DNA from: Lachnospiraceae bacterium
GTDB taxonomy: Bacteria > Bacillota > Clostridia > Lachnospirales > Lachnospiraceae
Assembly: GCA_910575035.1 (NCBI GenBank)
Contig: CAJTDL010000005.1
Location: 209,264-273,263 of the forward strand
Length of the DNA: 64,000 bases
Direction: 5' to 3'
A program made the translations under genes and the position numbers. This document shows positions 49,334-58,384 of the stretch, piece after piece. Within the stretch, counting starts at the first letter, position 1. Each line of letters begins with the position of its first letter. The notes beneath the pieces are model-generated. The model saw only the letters and a program-made list of their open reading frames with translations, ran no database searches and had not been told where the DNA came from.

Positions 49334-49621
49334 GCTTTTCCTTTCTGTTCTTCAAACTTTTTTATTAAACATCCTATTATATTAAAGTTTATAATTACAT
49401 TTATATTATAGCACATTAGCAAATACTTCGCTGCTAAAATATAGGGCACAGCAGCATTGACGCTTAAATTTATATATTTTATTCCGATGCACGAGGATTT
49501 TACTTTTTTATTTTTTTCTGTCTTTTATTTTTGTTTAGGCCGCAAAATCCCCCTGCACTTTATCTGCCGTTTCTTCTGCTGTTCCCTGATTTTCTTCACC
49601 ACCGCCTTTCTTCCTGGCTGC
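49334..49621. other. AT-rich spacer upstream of the sbcD-like gene
   Basis: Contains the AT-rich promoter side of the sbcD-like gene and, on the minus strand, a short basic frame (VVKKIREQQKKRQIKCRG) that lacks a good start. No gene can be supported. Confidence 0.4.
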
Positions 49622-49771
49622 TCACACCAATTTCAACCTTATTTGGATTTTTTTCTCTAATTCTAATTTATATTCTTTTAACAGGGTCTCTTTCATAGAT
49701 TCCAATATCCGTTTATGTTTCTGCCCCATGCTCTGCCGGATCCCTTCCCATATCTTTTCCCACGCTTCCAT
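49622..49771 (-). CDS. Possible small helical protein in a mobile-element relic
   Basis: A 49-codon minus-strand frame, MEAWEKIWEGIRQSMGQKH to LELEKKIQIRLKLV, amphipathic and probably a single long helix. No good Shine-Dalgarno is seen before the ATG. It sits among relics of an integrative element, so it may be a leftover rather than a working gene. Confidence 0.35.
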   Translation of the reverse strand: MEAWEKIWEGIRQSMGQKHKRILESMKETLLKEYKLELEKKIQIRLKLV

Positions 49772-49782
49772 CACCTGCGCTA

Positions 49783-50235
49783 TCATATGGCGTAAATCGG
49801 AGTATTATCAGCAGCTGGGTAAAGCAGCTTTCCCCAATCAAGGTATCTGGGGAGTGCACCCATGTCAAGATTTTGGACAAATTTTTTAGTATTCCCTGTG
49901 GACGGAAATTTTATTACCTTTCCAGATAAGCCATTTCCTGTTCTCACGTCCGTTGTTGTATGCCATTCTTTTTTCCTCCAATCTGAAATTTTTGAAATGT
50001 AAAATCCAGATTGGAAAGGCGGCGAACGGCAGCCAACGGCAGAAACAGCCCTGCGGCATATTCCGATAAAAAACGACAAAAGAAAAACCGCAAAGGCTCT
50101 GTGACCTCTACGGTTAAAAGTAATCATAATTCTGTTAAGTGGAGATTCTACTTCTGGTTTCATGGTGAGAAGTAGCGTTGTATGGGTAGGGATTTTTTTA
50201 ACTGACTTCCTGCCATTCCCCGATATGCTATGCAT
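49783..50235 (-). CDS. Unidentified frame of an integrative-element relic
   Basis: A 150-codon frame. The first half contains a hydrophobic stretch (HRAFAVFLLSFFIGICRRAV) followed by GCRSPPFQSGFYISKI. The second half (GNGLSGKVIKFPSTGNTKKF, LDMGALPRYLDWGKLLYPAA) looks like part of a conserved accessory protein of clostridial conjugative elements. No RBS stands before the ATG, so the two halves may not form one protein. No function can be given. Confidence 0.35.
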   Translation of the reverse strand: MHSISGNGRKSVKKIPTHTTLLLTMKPEVESPLNRIMITFNRRGHRAFAVFLLSFFIGICRRAVSAVGCRSPPFQSGFYISKISDWRKKEWHTTTDVRTGNGLSGKVIKFPSTGNTKKFVQNLDMGALPRYLDWGKLLYPAADNTPIYAI

Positions 50236-50356
50236 GGGTAAACTCTGCGTTGCATGAGCAGATAGATTACTGACCGAAAAAAGAACATAAAAAATCCCTC
50301 TAAACTCTAAAACCGGTCTGGAGAGTGTCTGTTAAGTCTTTTGGGCATAGCAATAC

Positions 50357-50391
50357 CGCCCACCACACGCCGTTTTTTTATTTGGTGGGCG
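50357..50391. terminator. Hairpin in the spacer 50236-50547
   Basis: CGCCCACCA (50357-50365) pairs with TGGTGGGCG (50383-50391) around a T-rich loop. It lies after the XRE regulator gene on the minus strand. Nothing else is seen in this spacer. Confidence 0.55.
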
Positions 50392-50547
50392 TTTGCCTTG
50401 AAACCTTATGAAATAGAATAGAGCCAATAAACCTGTGAATTGCTCACTTGTTCATCGGCTCTGCGTCTGTGCGTCGGGCTCTGTGATGATATATTGTCCT
50501 ACCCGATAAATACGGTTTTCATATCAATAGGATAAAATCATTTGTCT

Positions 50548-51018
50548 TTATCTTGGTTCTATTTCATAGTTTTTAAAAAACCACTTGACCAAAAGAATAG
50601 CGGCAATAGCTATCGATGGCAAACCCAACAGATTGTTAAAGTTTATTTCTGGAAAGAAATAATTCAAAACCATATTAAGCACAAAAAATGAACTGAAAGT
50701 TACAATCAAAATTTTCAATATAGAATTGTATTCTCCTTGTGCTTTTTCTTTTTTCGCCTGTAATTCCAAAAGGTTTTCTTCTGCTCTTTTCTGATAATCC
50801 TCCATAATAATCCTTTCCCCGCTAAGCAGTTCATTTACAGTTAAGTCCAGTATGTTGCACAAATCAAGCATTAGCGAAACATCTGGCATACTTTTTCCTG
50901 TTTCCCATTTTGAAACGGCTCTATTGGTAATATTTAATTTTTCAGCCAACTGCATTTGCATAAGCCCTTTTTCTTTTCGACAGGCTGATATAAATTTTCC
51001 TATCATTACTTGTTCCAT
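50548..51018 (-). CDS. XRE-family regulator with membrane tail
   Basis: A 156-residue protein. Residues 5-65 are an XRE helix-turn-helix (RKEKGLMQMQLAEKLNITNRAVSKWETGKSMPD); residues about 70-95 are a charged linker; two hydrophobic segments follow (ILIVTFSSFFVLNMVLNYF, LGLPSIAIAAILLVKWFF). AGGAGGTG precedes the ATG. DNA-binding domains tied to membrane helices are common in Firmicutes and often sense envelope conditions. Target unknown. Confidence 0.85.
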   Translation of the reverse strand: MEQVMIGKFISACRKEKGLMQMQLAEKLNITNRAVSKWETGKSMPDVSLMLDLCNILDLTVNELLSGERIIMEDYQKRAEENLLELQAKKEKAQGEYNSILKILIVTFSSFFVLNMVLNYFFPEINFNNLLGLPSIAIAAILLVKWFFKNYEIEPR

Positions 51019-51366
51019 GTTCCACCTCCTAGCAGTTATTTTACAAACTAAAAACGGATTATGAAACGAACTAACAGTTGATTGTATCTAATTCAACCGC
51101 CAGTTGATTCGGCGATTATCCGCTATTTTCCCTTGTTTATCTGTGGATTGGATTTTTATCGCAACAGCTCACCCATAAACTGTGATTCGCCGTTCTGTTG
51201 TTTAGCTCTGTGTTCTCGCTTCAATCCCTTCAATAATCGTTACTTGTAAATCCTTTTTATAGTGTTAAGTTTGAAACAAAGAAGTAGTGGATAGCCAAGA
51301 AATGAAGGGTATAACAAACAAGACATCTTTCGGTGGCTGAAAACCAAATATAGACACAGCACCTAA
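51019..51366. other. Spacer on the left side of the IS110 element
   Basis: About 350 nt without a gene. The part next to the transposase stop should hold the left end of the insertion sequence; as is usual for IS110, no terminal inverted repeat is visible and the exact end cannot be set. Confidence 0.4.
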
Positions 51367-52626
51367 TCAGGTAACCGGAACAGCATCATCTTTGATGACA
51401 TATCCTCGTTGCTTAAGTAGATTAAGTGCCTGTGAAGTGGTCAATACTCGTGATTCATTCACAGGACGTGATTCAAGAAAGCCTTCTGGAGTATATGGCT
51501 TTAAATCTGTAAGTATGTGCCAGATAGCGGTCAGGATCATACGACAGATAGCAATGATAGCTTTCTTGTGACCACGACGTGCTTTTATACGTCGATAACG
51601 GGTGGTAAATTCAGGATGCTTCTTCGACTTGATTAAAGCATTTGCAATCTGCACCAAAACTGGTTTAAAATAAGAACCAGCATGGGAAATCCTAGTGGAT
51701 TTGATTTTATGATTGCTTTGGTCATTACGGGGGCAGCATCCGGCCCATGAGACGAGGTTTTTAGCTGTGGGGAAGACAGACATATCACCTCCGATTTCGG
51801 AGAGCACCTGAATTGCGGTCAAGGGGTTCTTATCGAATCCTGGTATGGTTCGTATAAGATTAAGGATGTCTTTGTACTTATCACTGAGACGAAAGATTTC
51901 CCGTTCTATTTCTGCTTTGTGCTTTTCTAATTCGTCGATGTGGTTCAGACATTGTCTAAGCTTTACGGCTTGTTCTGCAGAGATAGCGCCATCAACAGCG
52001 GCCTGTATTTCTTCAATAGGGGTTTTGCATCTGCGGTCAACAAAAGGCGCTACATCAAAAGTTTCCCCAGGGTGTTGTAAAATCTGTTCTGTGATGGAAC
52101 GGGAAGATTTACCAAATATATCAGAAAAGACATCGTCCAGTTTTAAGTTAGAAACGGTAAGACAGTTATGCACACGGTTCTTCTCACCAGTGATCATACA
52201 GGTGGGCTTAAAGCGGTATCTTACCAAATCTCTTAATTCACGGATGTCAGCAGGTGGGATAAAGGAAGGCTTTACCATACCACACATATATAAATCACAA
52301 ATCCACCTGGCATCCTTGCGATCCGTCTTGTTGCCTTTTTGCGGCTTAGTATATTTGGGGTGGGAAAGAGTAACCCAGATGTTATTCTTCTCCAAGATGT
52401 TGAAAACAGGAATCCAATACTTGCCGGTAGATTCCATGCAAACATCAGTACAATTGTATTTTGCAAGCCAGTCACACAGCTCTTGCAAACCTTTTGTAAA
52501 GGAAGAAAAGCGAGCCTGCTTATATTCTGTACGCTTGTTGGAATCTGTAATGCCAATACAGGCAAAGATCCATGTTTTGTGGACATCAAGTCCACAGCAA
52601 TTATTTTTGATAATTTTAAAAGACAC
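51367..52626 (-). mobile_element. IS110-family transposase
   Basis: A complete 419-residue DEDD recombinase. The N-terminal RuvC-like domain has CGLDVHK (Asp), a CMESTGKYW segment (Glu) and KTDRKDA (Asp pair). The C-terminal Transposase_20 domain has LIRTIPGFDKNPLTA, VSWAGCCPRNDQS and the serine-bearing HAGSYFKPVLV region. IS110 enzymes use a bridge RNA made from a non-coding end of the element; the 200-300 nt flanks (51240-51366, 52627-52850) could encode it. Intact and possibly active. Confidence 0.93.
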
Positions 52627-52850
52627 TAAAATAACCTCCTGATATTTTGTAGGTATAGGGCTGACAGTGACTGGCCATCCGGCAAAATCGAGTCGACTTT
52701 GGAAGAGATAAGTTTACGGGCTACTGTAATGCGCCAATCATTGATGCCTTAACGGATGACCGACAACATATAAAAATGCGAGGTCGCCGCTATACAGCCC
52801 CGCCACTCACCTCCACGTGTTCTGTAGTGTGTCAGTCTTATAAAGAAATA
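52627..52850 (-). other. Non-coding right flank of the IS110 element
   Basis: Upstream of the transposase start there are about 220 nt without an ORF but with GC-richer, hairpin-prone sequence. In IS110 such a segment carries the promoter and bridge RNA. No defined structure was confirmed by eye. Confidence 0.4.
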
Positions 52851-52940
52851 ATATCAGAAAAGGAATAGATTATAAAGTGAAAGCCAGCCAACATGTTTCA
52901 TGGCATATTGGTGCCTTTCGCAGAAAGGCGGATTATAAAA

Positions 52941-53399
52941 ATGAAATATAAAAATGAAATATATATGTGGCTTCCAGAAGATTTGGTGCGACTGGAGTTA
53001 ACAACAGGACGTAATAAATATATTTCTATATGATGCGGGTTCTACTGGACAGAGAACTTCTGCAATATTGACATTATTATTGCAAATGAGCAAAGAACCT
53101 ATTATTGATCAGCCTGAGGATGACTTGGACACAAAAAATATTACTGATTTTATTGTAAAGGAATTAATGAAAAGAAACAAAGTCAGCAAATTATTGTGGT
53201 AACACATAATCCCAATATTGTTGTGAATACAAATTCAGAACAAGTGATTCATATGGAATTTGCAGGTGGAGAAATAAATGCATCTCATTCAGGCGCTTTA
53301 CAAGATTTTGAGATACGAGATGCTATATGTGATGTAATGGAAGGAGGAAGAGAGGCTTTGGAGAGTAGATATTATAGAATTACTAAAGTTCTTGAATAG
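52941..53399 (+). pseudogene. C-terminal relic of an SMC/AAA-type ATPase
   Basis: Three frames, when joined, give an ATP-binding cassette end. LPEDLVRLELTTGRNKYISI is followed, after a shift near 53028, by DAGSTGQRTSAILTLLLQ (signature-like) and EPIIDQPEDDLD (Walker B). After a second shift near 53170 come QQIIVVTHNPNIVVN (H-loop) and GALQDFEIRDAICDVMEGG. This resembles the ends of large defence-type ATPases such as the TrlF-like group. Two frameshifts and loss of the N-terminus make it dead. Confidence 0.8.
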
Positions 53400-53433
53400 G
53401 AAGAAAAAGTAACGCCCTTAGAGGAAAAAATAC

Positions 53434-53462
53434 TTGCAAATCATGTATAGATGTGGTATGGT
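53434..53462 (+). promoter_or_regulatory. Promoter of the RNA/DUF3800 unit
   Basis: TTGCAA (53434-53439), 17-nt spacer and TATGGT (53457-53462). Transcription should start near 53469, just before the first hairpin of the RNA. Confidence 0.7.
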
Positions 53463-53473
53463 ATGAATAGAAT

Positions 53474-53548
53474 AAAACTGTAACGAGTTACAGTTTTGGT
53501 CTGGGCGAAAGCTCTTTGGACCACCGTAGGCGGGAAGAATTTCCCGCC
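53474..53548 (+). ncRNA. Three-hairpin RNA upstream of DUF3800 (DUF3800-motif-like)
   Basis: Three hairpins follow one another. First: AAAACTGTAA (53474-53483) / TTACAGTTTT (53488-53497), 10 perfect pairs with a CGAG loop. Second: GGTC/GACC (53498-53501, 53519-53522) around GGGC-GAAA-GCTC with a GNRA tetraloop. Third: GGCGGGAA/TTCCCGCC (53529-53548), 8 perfect pairs with GAAT loop. Stems are separated by almost no unpaired bases. Structured RNAs upstream of DUF3800 genes were found by comparative genomics (DUF3800 RNA motifs); membership of this one in a named motif is inferred. It begins about 5 nt after the predicted start site and ends 26 nt before the gene. Confidence 0.7.
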
Positions 53549-53573
53549 ATTTCTATTATTTATAAAGGATAAT

Positions 53574-54251
53574 ATGATGAAAGAACTGAGTGTATTTATT
53601 GATGAATCAGGAGATTTTGGAGAAATAAAAGAGAGACCGGCATATTATTTGGTAACGTTTGTTTTTCATAATCAGGACGATTGTATAGAAGAACAGGTTT
53701 CAAAGTTGGAAGAAAGTGTCCGCAGTTCAGGATTTAATGTAGAATATATACATACAGGTCCGGTCATTCGACGAGAGGAAATATTTGCAAGATATTCTAT
53801 AGATGAGCGAAGGAAGTTGCTGTATAAAATGCTTAACTTTGTGAATCGATGTCCGATTTCTTATTTGACAGTTATTGTGGACAGAAGAGAGGCAACAGAT
53901 AAGATTGCCTTGTCTGGTAAATTGGCAAAGGCAATTAATAGAGTGTTAAGCGAACATATTGCGTTTTTTTCGTATTTTGACAGGATTATTGTTTATTATG
54001 ATAATGGGCAGGTTGAACTTAGCACAATTCTAAATGCGGTATTTTCAATACAATTCTCGAATGTAGAATTTAGAAAAGCTGAACCGCAGAAATACCGGCT
54101 ATTACAGGCTGCAGATTTTATTTGTTCTATGGAATTGTTGAGGATTAAGCGAGATGAAAAACGATTGAGTAAATCAGAAGAGCATTTTTTCTATAGGCCG
54201 CAAGAGTTAAGGAAAACCTTTTTGAAAAGTGTTGATAAAAAGAAATTATAG
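53574..54251 (+). CDS. DUF3800 protein
   Basis: A 225-residue protein. It opens with the family motif VFIDESGDFG (acidic pair at a presumed RNase-H-like active site), has VIVDRR and IIVYYDNGQ in the core, and ends with the conserved LLQAADFIC. The ATG at 53574 is preceded by AAAGGA. The RNase-H-like view is family knowledge from fold predictions; activity is unproven. It stands directly behind a three-hairpin RNA under one promoter, so RNA and protein probably work together, perhaps in defence or as a toxin-like system. Confidence 0.88.
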   Translation: MMKELSVFIDESGDFGEIKERPAYYLVTFVFHNQDDCIEEQVSKLEESVRSSGFNVEYIHTGPVIRREEIFARYSIDERRKLLYKMLNFVNRCPISYLTVIVDRREATDKIALSGKLAKAINRVLSEHIAFFSYFDRIIVYYDNGQVELSTILNAVFSIQFSNVEFRKAEPQKYRLLQAADFICSMELLRIKRDEKRLSKSEEHFFYRPQELRKTFLKSVDKKKL

Positions 54252-54419
54252 ACAAGTGTGATTGCAAAATGCTTGCAAAAAGTTCCCAAAAGAGAAATAA
54301 TGTGTGGAATACTTAGAATAATTATACAAGATAAGGTTGCTGCAAGATGAAATAGACACAATATATAGTTGTCAAAATCGAGTTCGAGTGATGGAAACTG
54401 AATATCGGCAAAGTCTTTT
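54252..54419. other. Spacer after DUF3800
   Basis: About 170 nt without a gene or clear terminator. AT-rich, between the DUF3800 stop and the end of the XRE relic on the other strand. Confidence 0.4.
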
Positions 54420-54864
54420 TTATGCTTTCTTCTTTTTCTGTTTTTTCTTTTCTTCTTTCTCGATTTTCTGAAATTCCTTCATAAGCATATCACTGACTGC
54501 CTGTGAGGGGACTTTCGCCCAATGCTTTGAAGTGTCCAGTTCGTGGTACTTGTACCGCTACTGGTCGTATTCTTCTCTGCTTATCTCGCCCTGTTCTAGT
54601 TTGGCGGTTTGCTCCTGCCATGCGTGGAACATATCGAACATGGACGAATAGGTGGAATAGTCCGACTTGTCAAGTCGCAGGCAGATTTCACCGTCAATCT
54701 CCCCGATTTTCAGCCCGTACATATCTTCCAACGCAAAGAGTGTGTGCATAAGCCCGATATAGGTATCAATATCCGGCACGGTGAGGGCGTGGGTGCTTAC
54801 ATCAAAGATTCTGTGTCATGCCTTTTCGGTCGCGGAAAAAGCGGATACATTTGCCGATTGCCAT
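54420..54864 (-). pseudogene. XRE regulator of an integrative element, deleted and interrupted
   Basis: From the ATG at 54864 it reads MAIGKCIRFFRDRKGMTQN, the start of an XRE protein common in clostridial conjugative elements. Then the rest of the helix-turn-helix is deleted and the frame is lost. The C-terminal part (DVSTHALTVPDIDTYIGLM, FALEDMYGLKIGEIDGEIC, AKLEQGEISREEYDQ) resumes in another frame. A TAG at the next codon replaces the expected TGG (Trp), after which RYKYHELDTSKHWAKVPSQ continues to 54420. Three defects. Confidence 0.85.
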
Positions 54865-54974
54865 AATAAAACCTCCGTTGCAGTTAAGCTGATACAGTCA
54901 TTTTTTGACTGTGCTTAAACAAATTTGTTAAATTTAGTATAACATGGTGCAATAGAAATAGCAAGAATAACTCA

Positions 54975-55172
54975 ATGCTTGCGCTCACGCCGTCCGATTT
55001 TGACTTTGAGAAACAGATGGTTACAAAATCCTCTCTCAATCACGAGATGGAGAGAGGGGCGAAACAGGCGGGCGTTAAGAAAATCCGTGTCCACGATATT
55101 CGCCACCCGTATGTCAAGCCCACGACAAAAAAATTTACAACTTTTTTTGAGGATTTCCGGGCAGCCGCATAG
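54975..55172 (+). pseudogene. Tyrosine integrase relic, cut by the recombinase element
   Basis: LALTPSDFDFEKQMVTKSS and EMERGAKQAGVKKIRVHDIRH match the catalytic domain of Tn916/Tn1549-type integrases, with a large deletion between the two. After the second catalytic motif (HDIRH) the sequence turns into PTTKKFTTFFEDF, unrelated. The active Tyr is missing. The break near 55110 is likely the left junction of the serine-recombinase element. Confidence 0.75.
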
Positions 55173-55179
55173 CTGCCCG
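55158..55179. terminator. GC hairpin at the edge of the recombinase element
   Basis: CGGGCAGC (55158-55165) pairs with GCTGCCCG (55172-55179). It lies 27 nt after the last recombinase gene (minus strand). No T tract in that direction; on the plus strand an AT-rich run precedes it. May end the recombinase transcript. Confidence 0.45.
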
Positions 55180-55205
55180 TAGCTACTTAATACGGTATTC
55201 ATGGC

Positions 55206-56750
55206 TCATGCCTCCTTTCCTGGTTCGCTTATTCCTAAGAAATCCTGTGTCACATATTCAATCTCGATCCGGTCTCCCGGAAAGATATAGACCTTACTGA
55301 TAAGCCGGTCAATCAGGGCTTGCGTCAGTGTGTCGGCGCTGCCTACTTCCTGAACGATCTCACGCTGTTTCAGCTTTGCTTCATAATCGCTCTGTATCTG
55401 CCTGGTCTGTGCGGTAATGGCGGCATGGACATTCCTTGCCTGCACCAGATCCACATCATATACCGCCTTGCGCTCCTGGTAGGTTTCCAGGTCAATCTCT
55501 CCAAGTGCATACTGTTCATAAAGCTGCCGTTTGCTGTCCTGGATAGAGCGCAGCTTATCTTCATGCTCGGCCTGCTGGACCGTCTGCAAATTCAGCTTAT
55601 CCTTGCTGCTGTCAATCCCCAGCGCCGGACACATCTGTGCCCGGATTGTTTCAAGGACCGCCTGCTCCAGATCAGCCATTTTCACCCTTACCCCATGGCA
55701 GGGAAGGGTTTCTGCCACTTCGGAGTGACGGCAGTAAAACCACGTTCCATTTCTAAGTGACATAGCATGGTCGCAGCAGCCGCAGAATACTTTCCCTCGG
55801 AGAAGGTAGTCGCGCCGTTTTTTATTCGGAAGGGAGAAACGCCTGATCGAAGCGTTGGCTTTCTCAAACAGCTCCATGCTTACGATTGCCGGGTGGTGGT
55901 CCGGTATTTTGAACCATTCGCTTTCATCCTTTAGCTTCATGCGGCGGCTGCCGATTTCCTGTACCTTACGCTTGCCGATCACATAAGTGCCGATATACCG
56001 CTGGTCCTCCAGCATCCGCAGGACTGTTGAGCTGCTCCAGACGCCGTGTGTCCTGGACACATTATAGTGGTCTTTCCCTTTATCCCTCCGGTATTCCCCA
56101 GGGGTGGGGATATTCATGGCATACAGTTTCCGCGTGATCCCGGCGGCCGTATTGCCGTCAGCCGCCCATTCAAATATCTGCCGTACAATCCCTGCAACGT
56201 CCTCGTCCGGCTCCATGCGCCCGTCCGCGCTCTTGCGGTAGCCATAGGGACAGATGACGCTCTGGTATTCGCCCCGGCGCATCTTTGCATATTTGGCGCT
56301 TTTCGTTTTCATGGACATATCCCGGCTGTAACATTCGCTGATAAGATACTTAAAGGCAACGTCAATCCCTCCGGTATCTCCTTTGAAATTGGCGGTGTCA
56401 AAATCGTCACTGACGGAGATAAACCGAGTATGGTAGAGCGGAAATACCCGCTCTATGAAATAGCCGGTCTCAATGCTGTTTCGCCCAAACCGGGAGAGGT
56501 CTTTTACGATGATACAGTCGATCTTCCCGGCCTGGACCATCGTCAAAAGCTCCTGTACCGCAGGGCGCTCAAAATTCGTGCCCGTATGGCCGTTATCAAC
56601 AAATTCCAGCACTTCGCCGTTATCCCATTCCGGCAGCGACATGGCCTTTTCCCGGAGGATCAGCTTTTGGTTGGGAATACTCAAACTCTCGGTCTTAAAG
56701 TCCTCCACGGACAGACGGATATAAAGGGCGATCACATATTTTTTGTGCAT
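55206..56750 (-). CDS. Large serine recombinase 1
   Basis: A 514-residue site-specific recombinase. The N-terminal resolvase domain (about 5-150) has the catalytic Ser14 in YIRLSVED and KDLSRFGRNSIETG with active-site Arg residues. A recombinase domain follows (PYGYRKSADGRMEPDEDVAGIV), a zinc ribbon (FCGCCDHAM, FYCRHSEVAE, PCHG), then a coiled-coil-rich tail (QAEHEDKLRSIQDSKRQLYEQY). Last of three such genes; its start overlaps the second by 19 nt. Confidence 0.92.
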   Translation of the reverse strand: MHKKYVIALYIRLSVEDFKTESLSIPNQKLILREKAMSLPEWDNGEVLEFVDNGHTGTNFERPAVQELLTMVQAGKIDCIIVKDLSRFGRNSIETGYFIERVFPLYHTRFISVSDDFDTANFKGDTGGIDVAFKYLISECYSRDMSMKTKSAKYAKMRRGEYQSVICPYGYRKSADGRMEPDEDVAGIVRQIFEWAADGNTAAGITRKLYAMNIPTPGEYRRDKGKDHYNVSRTHGVWSSSTVLRMLEDQRYIGTYVIGKRKVQEIGSRRMKLKDESEWFKIPDHHPAIVSMELFEKANASIRRFSLPNKKRRDYLLRGKVFCGCCDHAMSLRNGTWFYCRHSEVAETLPCHGVRVKMADLEQAVLETIRAQMCPALGIDSSKDKLNLQTVQQAEHEDKLRSIQDSKRQLYEQYALGEIDLETYQERKAVYDVDLVQARNVHAAITAQTRQIQSDYEAKLKQREIVQEVGSADTLTQALIDRLISKVYIFPGDRIEIEYVTQDFLGISEPGKEA

Positions 56751-58384
56751 GGTTCCACCGCCTTTCCCTGGAATTCACTCTTGAAGCGGAAAGTTACATG
56801 GATATTCCGCTCATGGTCGATTTCGATCCGCTCAATCAGCCGGTCAATCAGTTCTGCCGTAAGCGCATGGTCTTGTGTCAGCGATTTCGCATCCTTTTCC
56901 ATTGCCCGGTAGCGCACAAGCCGGCTGTCCAGGGCGTCCATATCTTTTTCAAGCGCCTCAATCTCGCCGGACAGTGTACGGATGGATTCCTCATAATCCG
57001 CTTTCAGCTCAAAGTATTCCTCGTTTGTTAAGATACCCTGGACGAAGTTCTCATACAGTCCGCGGATCAGCCGGCGTTTCTTTTCGGTTTCCTGCCGCCT
57101 GGCCGACATCTGGGTTTTCAGCCTGTCTTTGTCCTTTTTCTGTTTTGCCTCCAGCTGAAAGAGGGGGAGGGACATTCCCAGGGCAACAGACAGCTCTTTT
57201 TCCAGAATAGCTGTGACCGTGGCGATAAGCTCCGTTTCCTGCATCATCACGCCTTTACAGCTATCCTTTGCCACACGGCTGTTGGTGAGGCAGTGGAACC
57301 AGTAAACATCCGGCCCTTTCTTGCGCTCGGCGCGCTGCCGGTGGAGGCTCCTGCCGCAGTCGGCACAGAACACCTTCCCCTTGAAAATGTTTGGGGTGTA
57401 GGGCCGCTTTGGGACCGCCCGGCTTTCCTCACAGATTTGTTTCCGGTATTCCTGCACCGCTGTAAAGAGCTCATAACTGATGATTGGTTCATGGGTGCGT
57501 CTTGCAATAATCAGGTTGTCCTCCCCGGCCTTAACCTGCTGATGGTCCACGATCTTTGTCTTTCCCTGCACCAGATCGCCGGTGTAGACCTCGCTTTCCA
57601 GAATCTTCATTACGGTGCGTGTCTGCCATTTCCCGCTCCCGATCAGGCCAGGGCTGGTGATCTCCCCGGTGGATTTTTTGTAATGGCTGGGCGCTGTGAT
57701 CCCCATTTCATTCAGGTTGCGGACGATACGGTTCAGCGCCACATGCCCATGCGCCCACTCAAAAATCTGCCTTACGACAGGGGCGGTATCTTCATCGATC
57801 AGCAGTTTATGGCAGTTGTCCGGGTCTTTGCGGTAGCCGTAGGGCGCCCGTGCGCCGATATAATCGCCGTCTTTCATGGCCTGCCTTGCCTGGGCCTTGA
57901 TCTTTCTGCCAATGTCCAATGCGTAAGCCTCGTTTATCATATTTTTCAGGGGAAGCATAATACCGCTGTGGAGGCTGCCGGGGTCTGCCGTGTCAAACTG
58001 GTCCGTGACCGCAATAAAACGGACGTTGTGGGTATGGAAATACTGTTCGATATAATAACCGGTATCAATGGAATTCCGTCCCAACCGGGAGAGGTCCTTG
58101 ACAATCACACAGTCAATATGGCCCGCCTCGATATCAGAAAGCATCTGCTGGAAACCGGGGCGGTGGAAGTTCGTGCCCGTCGCCCCATTGTCGATATAGG
58201 TATCATAGACAACGAAATCCGGTTTGTCCGCAAGGAAATCATTCAACACCAGCTTTTGGTTTTCCACCGAACAGCCCCGCTTTTTATTATCCTCCACAGA
58301 AAGACGGATATAGAGCGCCACATGCACATATAAGGACGGGGCCGGCATGGGAGCCAACCTCTGTTTCCTGCTCTTTCTTGCCAT
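56732..58384 (-). CDS. Large serine recombinase 2
   Basis: A 550-residue recombinase. A basic 18-residue N-terminal extension precedes YIRLSVED with catalytic Ser29. KDLSRLGRNSIDTGYYIEQ, the recombinase domain (PYGYRKDPDNCHKLLIDED), a zinc ribbon (FCADCGRSL, FHCLTNSR, SCKG) and a coiled-coil tail follow. Its ATG starts right at the stop of recombinase 3 (TAAATG). Complete. Related to recombinase 1 in overall layout. Confidence 0.92.
   Translation of the reverse strand: MARKSRKQRLAPMPAPSLYVHVALYIRLSVEDNKKRGCSVENQKLVLNDFLADKPDFVVYDTYIDNGATGTNFHRPGFQQMLSDIEAGHIDCVIVKDLSRLGRNSIDTGYYIEQYFHTHNVRFIAVTDQFDTADPGSLHSGIMLPLKNMINEAYALDIGRKIKAQARQAMKDGDYIGARAPYGYRKDPDNCHKLLIDEDTAPVVRQIFEWAHGHVALNRIVRNLNEMGITAPSHYKKSTGEITSPGLIGSGKWQTRTVMKILESEVYTGDLVQGKTKIVDHQQVKAGEDNLIIARRTHEPIISYELFTAVQEYRKQICEESRAVPKRPYTPNIFKGKVFCADCGRSLHRQRAERKKGPDVYWFHCLTNSRVAKDSCKGVMMQETELIATVTAILEKELSVALGMSLPLFQLEAKQKKDKDRLKTQMSARRQETEKKRRLIRGLYENFVQGILTNEEYFELKADYEESIRTLSGEIEALEKDMDALDSRLVRYRAMEKDAKSLTQDHALTAELIDRLIERIEIDHERNIHVTFRFKSEFQGKAVEPCTKNM

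Noticed and set aside
49457..49660. Hydrophobic 67-codon plus-strand ORF
   Set aside because: It is the shadow of Lys/Glu-rich codons on the minus strand; Phe runs come from reverse-read AAA/GAA.
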